DNA of 27,363 bases from an uncultured beta proteobacterium (GCA_903843315.1 CAIMPQ010000046.1:1-27363), one strand, 5' to 3'; positions 16,492 through 24,611 are shown, counted from the first letter of the stretch. Translations and numbers: made by a program. Notes: generated by a model not told the origin, from the sequence alone.

Positions 16492-17226
16492 TCAGAGGGA
16501 GATCCCGCCGCTAGCCTCTAAAGCGACTCCATTGACATAGCTAGCCTCATCGCTAGCCAGAAATAAATAGACATTAGCCATTTCCTCAGGGGTGCCTAGA
16601 CGTCCAAGCCAACTGCGCCTTTCGATATCCTGCAAAATATTTTCTGGCATGGCTTTTACCATCTCGGTCGCAATAAATCCTGGACAAACGGCATTGACAC
16701 GAATGCCTTTTGACCCGAGCTCGCGCGCCCAAGTTTTTGTAAAGCCAATAACGCCAAACTTCGTAGCTGAGTAATTAGTTTGACCAAAATTACCGTATAT
16801 CCCAACCACGCTGGATGCGTTAACGATGGCGCCCGATCCAGCTTTGAGCATATGAGGAACTATCAACTGTGTGCAGTTGAAGACCCCTTTTAGATTGACA
16901 TCGATCACGCTATCAAACTGCGCCTCAGTCATGTTTACTAAACGCGCATCCTGAGTGATCCCAGCGTTATTAATTAAGATATCAATGCGACCATGTTTTT
17001 GCATTACTTCATCTACTACTGCCTGAATGCTCGCACGATCAGTCACATTCATTGCATACGCTTCCGCATTCGGAACCTGTGCAGCAGCGCCTTTTACAGC
17101 CTCTAAATTGATATCGGCAACGATCACTTTTGCACCCTCTTGCCCAAAACGCTGAGCCGTAGCAAAACCGATTCCCTTGGCAGCTCCTGTAATGATTGCC
17201 ACTTTGTCTTTTAGTCTGTTGCCCAT
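16492..17226 (-). CDS. Short-chain dehydrogenase/reductase, FabG-like
   Basis: A 244-aa classical SDR. TGAAKGIGFA (14-23) is the NAD(P) loop, NNAG the structural motif, and Ser (NASS), Tyr and Lys of YSATK form the catalytic set; the C-terminus is LEASGGISL. It most resembles 3-oxoacyl-ACP reductase (FabG) or acetoacetyl-CoA reductase (PhaB), but sequence alone does not settle the substrate and no other fatty-acid or PHB gene adjoins it, so no symbol is given. It sits between mpl (24 bases) and the RNB gene (2 bases) in the same transcript. Confidence 0.9.
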   Translation of the reverse strand: MGNRLKDKVAIITGAAKGIGFATAQRFGQEGAKVIVADINLEAVKGAAAQVPNAEAYAMNVTDRASIQAVVDEVMQKHGRIDILINNAGITQDARLVNMTEAQFDSVIDVNLKGVFNCTQLIVPHMLKAGSGAIVNASSVVGIYGNFGQTNYSATKFGVIGFTKTWARELGSKGIRVNAVCPGFIATEMVKAMPENILQDIERRSWLGRLGTPEEMANVYLFLASDEASYVNGVALEASGGISL

Positions 17227-17250
17227 TTTTTTACCCTCTATTTACGTCTA

Positions 17251-18648
17251 TTAGACCGCAATGGCCTGTAATATTTTTTGATGCACCCCACCAAATCCGC
17301 CATTACTCATCACTAGGATGTGATCACCAGGCTTTGCCTCGTTTGCGACAGCCTTGACTAAAGTCTCCAGATCATCAAAAGCTTGCGCCTTAGCTTGCTC
17401 TGGGGTATTGAGTGGTGATAACACCTCCTCTAAATCCCAGCCTAAAGATTCTTTACCAGCATTGGCACCATAAGCGAATACCTTATCAGCCGCTTGCAGG
17501 CTTAACGGTAATTGGGCTTTCATTACCCCAAGCTTCATCGTATTCGATCGGGGTTCCAAGACAGCCAAAATTCGGGCACTGCCCACGCGACGACGCAAAC
17601 CATCTACCGTAGTAGTGATAGCAGTTGGGTGGTGCGCAAAGTCGTCATACACCGTGATGTTATTTGCAACGCCAATCGTTTCTAAGCGACGTTTTACATT
17701 TTTAAATTCAGCCAAGGCCAGCGCTGAATCTGTAGGAGAAATGCCAATGTGATTGGCTGAAGCAATGGCAGCCAAGGCATTGAGTTGATTATGGCGTCCC
17801 ATCACCCCAGAATCTCCAGCCCACTTCACACTAGCCACCGCTTTACCAGACTTGTTGACAATGAAGCCATCCCCTTCTTGAGAAATCAAAGACCACTCAT
17901 TGGTAAGGTCGTGCCCAAAACGCTCAACCGGTGCCCAAGCACCTCGTGTAACTACCCGCTCTAAAGCAGGCTCCTCAGCATTCACAACTAACAAGCCATC
18001 GCCAGGTACGGTCCGAACTAAATGATGAAACTGAGTTTCAATTGCTGCGAGATCCGCAAAAATATCGGCATGATCAAATTCCAAATTGTTGAGCAATGCA
18101 GTGCGTGGTCTGTAGTGAACAAACTTACTGCGCTTATCAAAAAACGCCGTATCGTATTCATCTGCTTCAATCACAAAATACTGACTCTCACCTAAGCGTG
18201 CAGATACGGTGAAATTCAGAGGCACACCGCCAATCAAATAACCTGGTTTGTAACCATTAAATTCTAGAATCCATGTGAGCATGGCCGATGTAGTGGTCTT
18301 ACCATGTGTGCCAGCTACTGCTAAGACGTGTCTGCCGTATAAAACCTGTTCGCCCAACCACTGCGGTCCAGAGATATAAGGAAGACCTTGATTCAGAATG
18401 GCCTCCATCAATGGATTGCCCCGAGAAACCACATTGCCGATAACAAATAAATCAGGCATCGTCTCAAACTGCAATAATTGATCTGGCGAAAATCCCTCAA
18501 TCAGTTCGATGCCTTGAGCCTCAAGCTGAGTACTCATTGGTGGATAGACGTTAGCGTCGCAACCAGTAACACGATGTCCGGCTTGCCGAGCGATTGCGGC
18601 TATGCCGCCCATGAAAGTACCGCAAATGCCCAAGATATGTATATGCAT
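17251..18648 (-). CDS. mpl: UDP-MurNAc:L-Ala-gamma-D-Glu-meso-DAP ligase (murein recycling)
   Basis: It joins recycled murein tripeptide to UDP-N-acetylmuramate in the cytosol. The 465-aa Mur-ligase fold begins with HILGICGTFMGGIAAIA, which separates Mpl from MurC, then has the ATP loop GTHGKTTT at 113-120, EADEYDTAFFDKRSKF, NLEFDHADIF and the C-terminal DDFAHHPTAI and LEPRSNTMK segments. It is the first gene of the six-gene minus-strand run. Only 26 bases separate it from tlpA, so the two divergent promoters must overlap each other or lie partly in coding sequence. Confidence 0.95.
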   Translation of the reverse strand: MHIHILGICGTFMGGIAAIARQAGHRVTGCDANVYPPMSTQLEAQGIELIEGFSPDQLLQFETMPDLFVIGNVVSRGNPLMEAILNQGLPYISGPQWLGEQVLYGRHVLAVAGTHGKTTTSAMLTWILEFNGYKPGYLIGGVPLNFTVSARLGESQYFVIEADEYDTAFFDKRSKFVHYRPRTALLNNLEFDHADIFADLAAIETQFHHLVRTVPGDGLLVVNAEEPALERVVTRGAWAPVERFGHDLTNEWSLISQEGDGFIVNKSGKAVASVKWAGDSGVMGRHNQLNALAAIASANHIGISPTDSALALAEFKNVKRRLETIGVANNITVYDDFAHHPTAITTTVDGLRRRVGSARILAVLEPRSNTMKLGVMKAQLPLSLQAADKVFAYGANAGKESLGWDLEEVLSPLNTPEQAKAQAFDDLETLVKAVANEAKPGDHILVMSNGGFGGVHQKILQAIAV

Positions 18649-18674
18649 CTGCGAATTTTAGCGAAGGAGTTGCA

Positions 18675-19202
18675 ATGAACCGAAGACAATGGCTCATCAT
18701 CGTCGTAATTAGTCTGCTCGCATTGCTCGGGGGCGCCCTGACTTCGCAGTGGATTTCCAAAACTGGTCTCGCAAATGATCCCTCCATAAAAGCCTTTTTT
18801 GCCAATTCCTGGCAATCGCCAGATGGAAAACCAGTGAATTCGACTGAATGGCAGGGAAAAGTCTTAGTTGTGAACTTTTGGGCCTCCTGGTGCCCTCCTT
18901 GTGTAGAAGAAATGCCCACCTTAGACCTTCTTCAGCAGGAATTTCTGCAGCAAAATGTCCTATTTGTCGGCATTGGCATTGATTCACCTTCTAATATTCG
19001 TGAATTTCTGAAAAGCACCCCTGTTTCCTATCCAATTGTGATTGGTGGTCTGGAGGGTAGTAATCTCTCCAAACAAATGGGAAATAGTCAAGGCGCCCTC
19101 CCTTACACAGTGATTATTAACACCAAAGGCAAGGCTATCTACACCAAATTGGGAAAGATAAGCGAAGAAGAGCTCAGAAAAGCAATTAAATCTGCCTTTT
19201 AA
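18675..19202 (+). CDS. TlpA-like membrane-anchored thioredoxin
   Basis: A 175-aa periplasmic thiol-disulfide oxidoreductase of the TlpA/ResA group. An uncleaved membrane anchor (about 6-23) leads to a thioredoxin fold with the active site WASWCPPC, Cys73 and Cys76, a PPC variant typical of TlpA-type reductants in cytochrome c or metallocentre maturation. The downstream cis-proline region is ALPYTVIIN. Its partner cannot be read from the context. AAGGAG at 18664-18669 sits at a good distance before the ATG. A hairpin with a T run follows the stop. Confidence 0.9.
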   Translation: MNRRQWLIIVVISLLALLGGALTSQWISKTGLANDPSIKAFFANSWQSPDGKPVNSTEWQGKVLVVNFWASWCPPCVEEMPTLDLLQQEFLQQNVLFVGIGIDSPSNIREFLKSTPVSYPIVIGGLEGSNLSKQMGNSQGALPYTVIINTKGKAIYTKLGKISEEELRKAIKSAF

Positions 19203-19244
19203 GATATTTTGCTGAATTTTAGAGGGAAATCCTTTGATCCATTT

Positions 19245-19279
19245 TGCTTAAATTTTAGGCATTTAAGCACATCTTTTTT
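19245..19279 (+). terminator. Rho-independent terminator after the TlpA-like gene
   Basis: TGCTTAAA pairs with TTTAAGCA (8 bp, 9-nt loop), followed after four bases by six T at 19274-19279. It lies 43 bases after the stop codon and separates this gene from the aroQ-acc operon. Confidence 0.65.
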
Positions 19280-19330
19280 AATAACTACCTTTAAATTTCT
19301 AGAAAAATCCACTTTTTCATTTGTTTTTTA

Positions 19331-19363
19331 ATCTGTTAGTCCCGCTGGGAATGTATACTTCCC
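19331..19363 (+). promoter_or_regulatory. Candidate promoter of the aroQ-accB-accC operon with inverted repeat
   Basis: TATACT at 19354-19359 is a good -10 hexamer, but the -35 expected near 19331-19336 (ATCTGT) is poor. An inverted repeat, GGGAA-N7-TTCCC at 19347-19363, surrounds the -10, so a regulator could bind there. If this is the promoter, the leader before aroQ is about 90 nt. No further gene is visible in 19203-19452. Confidence 0.4.
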
Positions 19364-19452
19364 CTCATAGCAAGTGAAGCAAATGAGTGATTCAGGTAAG
19401 TAACAGCCCAATTAAGCAATTAACACCTAACTGCCTCTAAAAATAGGGATCT

Positions 19453-19908
19453 ATGTCGAAAAAAGCTTCAATTCTCGTAATTCAAGGTCCAAACCTTAAT
19501 CTATTGGGAAGCCGTGAACCTGAGGTTTATGGAAAAACCACCCTCGAAGACATTCATCGAAAACTAGAAGGTCTGGCTAAAGCCCAATCAGTAGATTTGA
19601 GCACTTATCAAAGTAATCATGAAGGCGAACTCATTGATCGCATTCAAAAAGCAAAACAAGATGGGGTTGATTTCATCATCATCAATCCAGGGGCTTTTAC
19701 CCACACCAGCGTTGCGCTACGTGATGTCTTGGCTGGAGTGGCAATCCCATTCGTGGAAATCCATCTGTCTAACATTCATCAGCGAGAAGAATTCCGCAAA
19801 CATTCCTATTTATCTGACATTGCTACAGGTGTGATTTGTGGTCTCGGAGCAATTGGATATGAATTGGCATTGCAAGCAGCTATTGCCCGTTTACAAAAAT
19901 CAGCTTAA
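19453..19908 (+). CDS. aroQ: Type II 3-dehydroquinate dehydratase
   Basis: It dehydrates 3-dehydroquinate to 3-dehydroshikimate, the substrate of the aroE product in this window. At 151 aa it has the type II signature QGPNLNLLGSREPEVYG with the catalytic Tyr in EVYG, NPGAFTHTSVALRD, the active-site EIHLSNIHQREEFRKHSY and the C-terminal GVICGLGAIGYELAL. A modest ribosome site (AGGGA) precedes the ATG. The gene heads an operon with accB and accC, 30 bases upstream of accB. Confidence 0.97.
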   Translation: MSKKASILVIQGPNLNLLGSREPEVYGKTTLEDIHRKLEGLAKAQSVDLSTYQSNHEGELIDRIQKAKQDGVDFIIINPGAFTHTSVALRDVLAGVAIPFVEIHLSNIHQREEFRKHSYLSDIATGVICGLGAIGYELALQAAIARLQKSA

Positions 19909-19938
19909 TTAAAGAATTACAAGAGAGGAAGCACTCGT

Positions 19939-20400
19939 ATGGATTTGAGAAAACTAAAAACCTTGATCGACCTAGTCTCTGAGTCAGGCATTTCTGAATT
20001 AGAGGTTAACGAAGGTGAAGACCGCGTGCGCATTGTTAATGCCGGATCTTCAGCGCCATCTGGTCAAGTGGTTTATGCAAATCATCCAGCGCCAGTGATG
20101 CAAGCACCCACAGCCAATTCAGCGCCCGCTGCTTCACCAGTGAATGAGGCGCCTGCTGTCGACACCGGTTTTGTTGCCCGCTCTCCAATGGTAGGGACTT
20201 TCTATCGCGCTCCAAATCCAGAATCTCCGAATTTCGTAAGCATTGGTGACACTGTCAAAGTAGGCCAAACTCTTTGCATTATTGAAGCCATGAAGTTGCT
20301 AAACGAGATTGAATCAGAGTTTGCCGGAGTCGTAAAAGAGATTCTTTGCGAAAACGGTCAAGGTGTTGAATTTGATCAGCCACTTTTCATCATTGCTTAA
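19939..20400 (+). CDS. accB: Biotin carboxyl carrier protein of acetyl-CoA carboxylase
   Basis: It carries the biotin that shuttles CO2 between AccC and the AccAD carboxyltransferase. The 153-aa protein has the N-terminal MDLRKLKTLIDLVSESGI helix, a flexible Ala/Pro-rich linker (about 38-78) and a biotinyl domain with the EAMK motif, in which Lys119 is the biotinylation site (CIIEAMKLLNEIESE). accC follows 44 bases later, as in most proteobacteria. Confidence 0.97.
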   Translation: MDLRKLKTLIDLVSESGISELEVNEGEDRVRIVNAGSSAPSGQVVYANHPAPVMQAPTANSAPAASPVNEAPAVDTGFVARSPMVGTFYRAPNPESPNFVSIGDTVKVGQTLCIIEAMKLLNEIESEFAGVVKEILCENGQGVEFDQPLFIIA

Positions 20401-20444
20401 TTCATTAAGCCCTCTAATCCATTTTTACCTAACTTAGAGCCGAC

Positions 20445-21809
20445 ATGTTCGATAAGATTCTGATCGCCAATCGGGGAGAAATTGCTCTCCGTATCCAACG
20501 CGCATGCCGCGAGTTGGGAATTAAAACTGTAGTGGTCTATTCCACCGCAGATAAAGAAGCGAAGTATGTAAAGCTTGCTGATGAGGCTGTATGTATAGGA
20601 CCCGCCCCATCGCCATTAAGCTATCTCAATATGCCAGCCATTATTTCGGCAGCCGAAGTAACCGATGCTGAAGCAATTCACCCTGGTTACGGATTTCTTT
20701 CTGAAAATGCCGACTTTGCTGAGCGCGTTGAAAAATCAGGATTTGCCTTCATCGGCCCGACCGCAGCATCGATTCGCCTGATGGGCGACAAAGTCTCTGC
20801 GAAGCGCGCCATGATTAAAGCGGGAGTACCTTGCGTACCTGGTTCGGAAGGCGCATTACCTGATAATCCAAAAGAAATTATTGCTACCGCTAAAAAAGTG
20901 GGTTATCCAGTCATCATCAAAGCCGCTGGCGGTGGTGGTGGACGTGGTATGCGTGTGGTGCATACAGAAGCAGCACTCATTAATGCGGTCAATATGACTC
21001 GTGAAGAGGCAGGACGTGCGTTTGGTAACCCAGAAGTCTATATGGAGAAGTTTTTAGAAAAACCTCGCCACGTCGAAATCCAAATTTTGGCTGATACCCA
21101 TGGCAGTGCAATTTGGTTGGGCGAGCGTGACTGCTCAATGCAACGTCGTCATCAAAAAGTAATTGAAGAAGCACCAGCACCGGGCATTGATCGTCGCTTG
21201 ATTGCCAAGATTGGTGAGAGATGTGCTGAAGCCTGCCGTAAGATTGGGTACCGCGGTGCAGGAACCTTTGAATTCCTTTATGAGAACAATGAATTCTTCT
21301 TTATCGAGATGAATACCCGTGTTCAGGTTGAGCATCCAGTAACTGAAATGATTACTGGCGTTGACATTGTTCAAGAGCAAATTCGGATTGCTGCAGGCCT
21401 TAAATTAGCCTATCGCCAAAAAGACATCGTTTTCCGTGGTCATGCAATTGAATGTCGCTTAAATGCGGAAGATCCGTTCAAATTCACCCCAAGCCCAGGC
21501 AAAATTGGCTCGTTCCATATGCCAGGTGGCCCTGGAATTCGGGTCGATTCACATGCCTATAGCGGATATGTTGTTCCTTCAAACTATGATTCGATGATTG
21601 GCAAACTGATCTCTTACGGCAATACTCGCGAACAAGCGATCCGCCGCATGCAAATTGCACTCTCAGAGATGGTCATTGATGGCATTACCACTAACGTACC
21701 TTTGCACCGTGAACTCATGCTGGACCCGAACTTCATGGAAGGTGGCACTAGCATTCATTACCTAGAGCATCGCCTAGAAGAGCAAGCTGCAAGTCGCGGA
21801 AAACCTTAA
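20445..21809 (+). CDS. accC: Biotin carboxylase subunit of acetyl-CoA carboxylase
   Basis: It carboxylates biotin on AccB with ATP and bicarbonate. The 454-aa protein shows the N-terminal domain (FDKILIANRGEIALRI), ATP-grasp glycine-rich loop KAAGGGGGRGMRVV, metal/bicarbonate residues around FIEMNTRVQVEHPVTEM, and the C-terminal biotin carboxylase domain (HAIECRLNAEDP, PGKIGSFHMPGGPGIRVDSH). Length and motif order are normal. It is followed 16 bases later by prmA. Confidence 0.98.
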   Translation: MFDKILIANRGEIALRIQRACRELGIKTVVVYSTADKEAKYVKLADEAVCIGPAPSPLSYLNMPAIISAAEVTDAEAIHPGYGFLSENADFAERVEKSGFAFIGPTAASIRLMGDKVSAKRAMIKAGVPCVPGSEGALPDNPKEIIATAKKVGYPVIIKAAGGGGGRGMRVVHTEAALINAVNMTREEAGRAFGNPEVYMEKFLEKPRHVEIQILADTHGSAIWLGERDCSMQRRHQKVIEEAPAPGIDRRLIAKIGERCAEACRKIGYRGAGTFEFLYENNEFFFIEMNTRVQVEHPVTEMITGVDIVQEQIRIAAGLKLAYRQKDIVFRGHAIECRLNAEDPFKFTPSPGKIGSFHMPGGPGIRVDSHAYSGYVVPSNYDSMIGKLISYGNTREQAIRRMQIALSEMVIDGITTNVPLHRELMLDPNFMEGGTSIHYLEHRLEEQAASRGKP

Positions 21810-21825
21810 TTCATGCGAGTGCCTA

Positions 21826-23355
21826 ATGTCTTATCGTGAGCTTGTATTCACGGTAGTTGCTGAAACTGCAGAACCCTTAGGCGATGCCCTATTAGAATTA
21901 GGCGCCCTCTCCGTCACCGTAGAAGATGATGCTGCTGGTGGTTACGATGAAAATCCACTTTACGGAGAGCCTGGTTTATCTCCAGAAGTTCAAGCCTGGG
22001 ATAGATCCACTGTTACCGCCCTCTTCAATCCAGATATAGACGCCTCGGGTAGCGCAGAATTTATTCCAGAGTTGCTGGTCTCCTTAAAAGAGGCTGGCTT
22101 TAACTTATCAGCGCCTCAAGAAAAAATTGTTGAAGAACAAGATTGGGTGAGGCTTACCCAAAGTCAGTTTGCCCCCATTCAGATTGGAAAACGCATTTGG
22201 GTGGTTCCGTCCTGGCATGAAGCGCCAAGCGATCCAAATGCAATTTGTTTAGCAGTTGATCCAGGCTTGGCTTTTGGTACCGGCAGCCATCCCACCACCC
22301 ACTTATGTTTACTTTGGCTTGAAGAACAGTCGGAACTCAAAAATCAAAGCCTTCTGGACTATGGATGTGGTTCGGGCATCTTAGCGATTGCAGCCGCAAA
22401 ATTGGGATGTAAGCCAGTGATTGGTACCGATATCGATCCACAAGCGATGGTGGCAGCGCGCAGCAATGCAGAAATCAATCACACCGAGATTCGATTCGTT
22501 CTACCTAACGACGATGCGCCAGAACTTGCCGCGAAAACCAAATACGACATAGTGATGGCCAATATTCTGGCAAACCCACTGCAAGTACTTGCTCCCGCAT
22601 TGGTTAATAAGATGCGCTCTGGCGGTCAAATTGTTCTATCTGGAGTACTCGCCCGCCAAGCCGAGGAAGTAATTGCGACCTATAGCCAATGGTTAACGCT
22701 TTCTGTATGGAAAGAGAGTGAAGGTTGGGTTTGTTTGCATGGAACCCTAGTCAAAGAGAGTCAGGGTACAAAAGAAACGAGTTTTGCTGCACCTGTTCAA
22801 AAAAAAAGAATTCAGTTAGCGCTACTCAGCTGTTTTTTAGTATTACTGCTCGTGTTTGGAGAGCACCTCTCCAGGAATACACTTCTGCCATTACTTGCAC
22901 CCCGCGTTGATGGCACATCTAATGCTTTTGCAGTCACTGCATTTACTATTTTGCAGCGTGTTGATACAAAATTATGTAGTGCACTAGGATGCATTAATCG
23001 CCCTGTGAGCGATTTTGCAGCTTGGAAAATAACTTCAGCCACCTTATCTCCTGAAAACGCGCGAGAGGGCCTTAAAAGCGCTGTAAATCAATCCATACTG
23101 CAAGTTGAAATACAAAATCGTGTTGCGATCGCTGTTTTGGCACCCAATTTAGAAATTTCTCTTACTGATGCAGAGGAATCTGAAATCAAATCCATTCAAT
23201 TGACTCCAAAAGAATGGTTACCAATCGCTTGGCAAGATGCTCATTCCGATTTTTTACGCAATGGCATTGCTGCAGGTGAACAAATTCAAACTGAACTCCC
23301 TCTTTTATTGCCACCAAATGCTGCTGGTTATCGAGTGAGGGCGTTTTATCCCTAA
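21826..23355 (+). CDS. prmA: PrmA (ribosomal protein L11 methyltransferase) fused to a membrane-anchored DUF3426-like domain
   Basis: Residues 1-307 are a complete PrmA, which methylates ribosomal protein L11: acidic N-terminal domain, DPGLAFGTGSHPTTHLCL, SAM motif LDYGCGSGILAIAAAKLG and ANILANPLQVLAPAL, ending GWVCLHGT. The frame then continues without a stop. There is a linker (308-328), one membrane helix (about 329-347, ALLSCFLVLLLVFG) and about 160 residues that fit DUF3426 (LCSALGCINRPVSDF ... VEIQNR ... NLEISLTDAEE ... EWLPI ... GIAAGEQIQ). In other Burkholderiales I recall a separate zinc-ribbon/DUF3426 gene after prmA; here the zinc ribbon is missing. The linker has no in-frame ATG, GTG or TTG, so separate translation of the tail is not evident. 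A run of nine A (22799-22807) lies at the junction. The PrmA call is firm, the DUF3426 call good, the biological reality of the fusion less certain. Confidence 0.9.
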   Translation: MSYRELVFTVVAETAEPLGDALLELGALSVTVEDDAAGGYDENPLYGEPGLSPEVQAWDRSTVTALFNPDIDASGSAEFIPELLVSLKEAGFNLSAPQEKIVEEQDWVRLTQSQFAPIQIGKRIWVVPSWHEAPSDPNAICLAVDPGLAFGTGSHPTTHLCLLWLEEQSELKNQSLLDYGCGSGILAIAAAKLGCKPVIGTDIDPQAMVAARSNAEINHTEIRFVLPNDDAPELAAKTKYDIVMANILANPLQVLAPALVNKMRSGGQIVLSGVLARQAEEVIATYSQWLTLSVWKESEGWVCLHGTLVKESQGTKETSFAAPVQKKRIQLALLSCFLVLLLVFGEHLSRNTLLPLLAPRVDGTSNAFAVTAFTILQRVDTKLCSALGCINRPVSDFAAWKITSATLSPENAREGLKSAVNQSILQVEIQNRVAIAVLAPNLEISLTDAEESEIKSIQLTPKEWLPIAWQDAHSDFLRNGIAAGEQIQTELPLLLPPNAAGYRVRAFYP

Positions 23356-23435
23356 ATGCATCACTAAATTCGCTTTTTCTTTATTCTTATTCCCATTCAC
23401 CTTTATCCGTTTTCACCATTTTCAGAAAGTAATTT
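23356..23435 (+). other. Pyrimidine-rich, G-poor intergenic stretch
   Basis: The 80 bases between the prmA fusion and the kinase gene are dominated by T and C. Positions 23369-23424 contain only two or three G. There is no hairpin. Such C-rich, G-poor RNA is the kind that Rho prefers, so this may be a Rho-loading leader or a loose terminator; this is suggestion only. Confidence 0.35.
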
Positions 23436-24395
23436 ATGGCTAGCTTGATCTGTGGCTCTATCGCCTACGACACCATCATGAACTTTGAAGGCAAATTTGC
23501 CGATCAAATCTTGCCTGAACAGATCCACATTCTGAATGTCGCCTTTTTAGTCCCCACCATGCGCCGAGAATTCGGTGGATGCGCGGGCAATATTGCTTAC
23601 AACCTGAGTCTTTTAGGTGGCGACCCCATCATCATGGCAACGGTTGGTGGTGATGCTGCCCCTTACCTAAATCGCCTAAAGGATCTCAATATCGATGCCA
23701 GCCACATTCGTCAAATCAATGAGGCGTTTACTGCGCAAGCCATGATCACCACTGATCAAGCCAATAATCAAATTACTGCGTTTCATCCTGGCGCAATGGG
23801 TGACTCACACTTGAATCAAGTTTCTGCTGTAGTGGCAGAACGCAGCAAAAATACCAAGGGTCCAGCGAAGTTAGGCATCGTGGCACCAGATGGGCGCCAA
23901 GGAATGTGGGAGCACTGTCATCAATTAGCCGATGCGAACATTCCCTTTATCTTCGATCCAGGTCAAGGCTTGCCGATGTTTAATGGTCCTGAGCTCCTTG
24001 AATTGGTTGATATCGCTAGTTATTTGGCTGTCAACGACTATGAAGGAGAAATGCTCTCCCAAAGAACAGGGCTTAGCCTGGCAACAGTAGCTGAGCGTGT
24101 AAAGTCGCTGATTGTTACCAAAGGTGCTGAAGGTGCAGATATTTACTCAGAGGGTAAGTGCATTGCTATACCACCAGTTCCGGCAGCAAAAGTCGTTGAC
24201 CCAACTGGATGTGGCGATGCTTTCCGTGGTGGATTGCTTTTTGGATTAGAGAGCGATATGGATTGGGAAACTACCGGCCGCTTAGCGAGTTTGATGGGCT
24301 CAATCAAAATTACCCACCAAGGACCACAAAATCATCAAATAAGCAAAGATGAGATAGCAGTTCAATTCAAATCTGCGTTTGGCTATAGTTTTTAG
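23436..24395 (+). CDS. PfkB-family carbohydrate/nucleoside kinase
   Basis: A 319-aa ribokinase-fold kinase. The N-terminal GG motif is GGCAGNIAYNLSLLGG (about 47-62), and the C-terminal PfkB signature VVDPTGCGDAFRGGLL holds the catalytic base Asp261. The anion hole GCGDA and the ATP-region segment SLIVTKGAEGADIY are also present. Substrate specificity within PfkB (ribose, adenosine, other sugars) cannot be fixed from the motifs; adenosine kinase-like is possible. It is a separate unit after the acc operon, with a hairpin behind it. AGAAAG is a weak ribosome site before the ATG. Confidence 0.9.
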   Translation: MASLICGSIAYDTIMNFEGKFADQILPEQIHILNVAFLVPTMRREFGGCAGNIAYNLSLLGGDPIIMATVGGDAAPYLNRLKDLNIDASHIRQINEAFTAQAMITTDQANNQITAFHPGAMGDSHLNQVSAVVAERSKNTKGPAKLGIVAPDGRQGMWEHCHQLADANIPFIFDPGQGLPMFNGPELLELVDIASYLAVNDYEGEMLSQRTGLSLATVAERVKSLIVTKGAEGADIYSEGKCIAIPPVPAAKVVDPTGCGDAFRGGLLFGLESDMDWETTGRLASLMGSIKITHQGPQNHQISKDEIAVQFKSAFGYSF

Positions 24396-24409
24396 TCAAT
24401 TCCGCTCGC

Positions 24410-24427
24410 TTTGGGCTTTTGCCCAAA
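24410..24427 (+). terminator. Hairpin after the PfkB-family kinase gene
   Basis: A perfect 7-bp stem TTTGGGC/GCCCAAA closes a TTTT tetraloop 15 bases after the stop codon. No T run follows, so alone it is a weak terminator; the stronger hairpin at 24450-24477 lies 23 bases further on. Confidence 0.5.
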
Positions 24428-24449
24428 CCAACATCGAAGAGTGACAAAT

Positions 24450-24477
24450 AAAAAAGGGGTCTCGTGAGAGACCCCTT
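24450..24477 (-). terminator. Rho-independent terminator of the histone H1-like gene
   Basis: A 10-bp perfect stem AAGGGGTCTC/GAGACCCCTT closes a GTGA loop and, read on the minus strand, is followed by TTTTTTATTT. It lies 17 bases beyond the stop of the -1 frame extension (24495) but 130 bases beyond the zero-frame stop, which supports the extension as the original gene end. It may also stop kinase transcripts from the plus strand. Confidence 0.85.
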
Positions 24478-24494
24478 CGAGTAACACCCGTCCG

Positions 24495-24611
24495 TTAAGG
24501 ACGTGTGCCAGTTGGGAAGGGCCAAGCAGCGGCAGATGTTGCTAGCGCAGCTTTCTTAGCCGCGGGCTTTTTTACAGCAGAGCCCGCTTTCTTCGCAGCA
24601 GGCTTACTTAC
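24495..24611 (-). other. -1 frame extension of the histone H1-like gene (38 codons)
   Basis: Directly after the zero-frame stop, the -1 frame reads 38 codons of the same type of protein (VSKPAAKKAGS..., KKPAAKKAA) and ends ...AAAWPFPTGTRP before TAA at 24495-24497. A WPFPTG-type end is, as I recall, the normal C-terminus of H1-like proteins in Burkholderiales. With the zero-frame part it makes a 142-aa protein. It would be reached by a -1 ribosomal shift or by one extra A in the transcript. Confidence 0.8.

Noticed and set aside
22725..22910. Short frame overlapping the prmA fusion junction
   Set aside because: It is the alternative frame through the A9 run and has no family features; kept only as the possible outcome of a one-base insertion.
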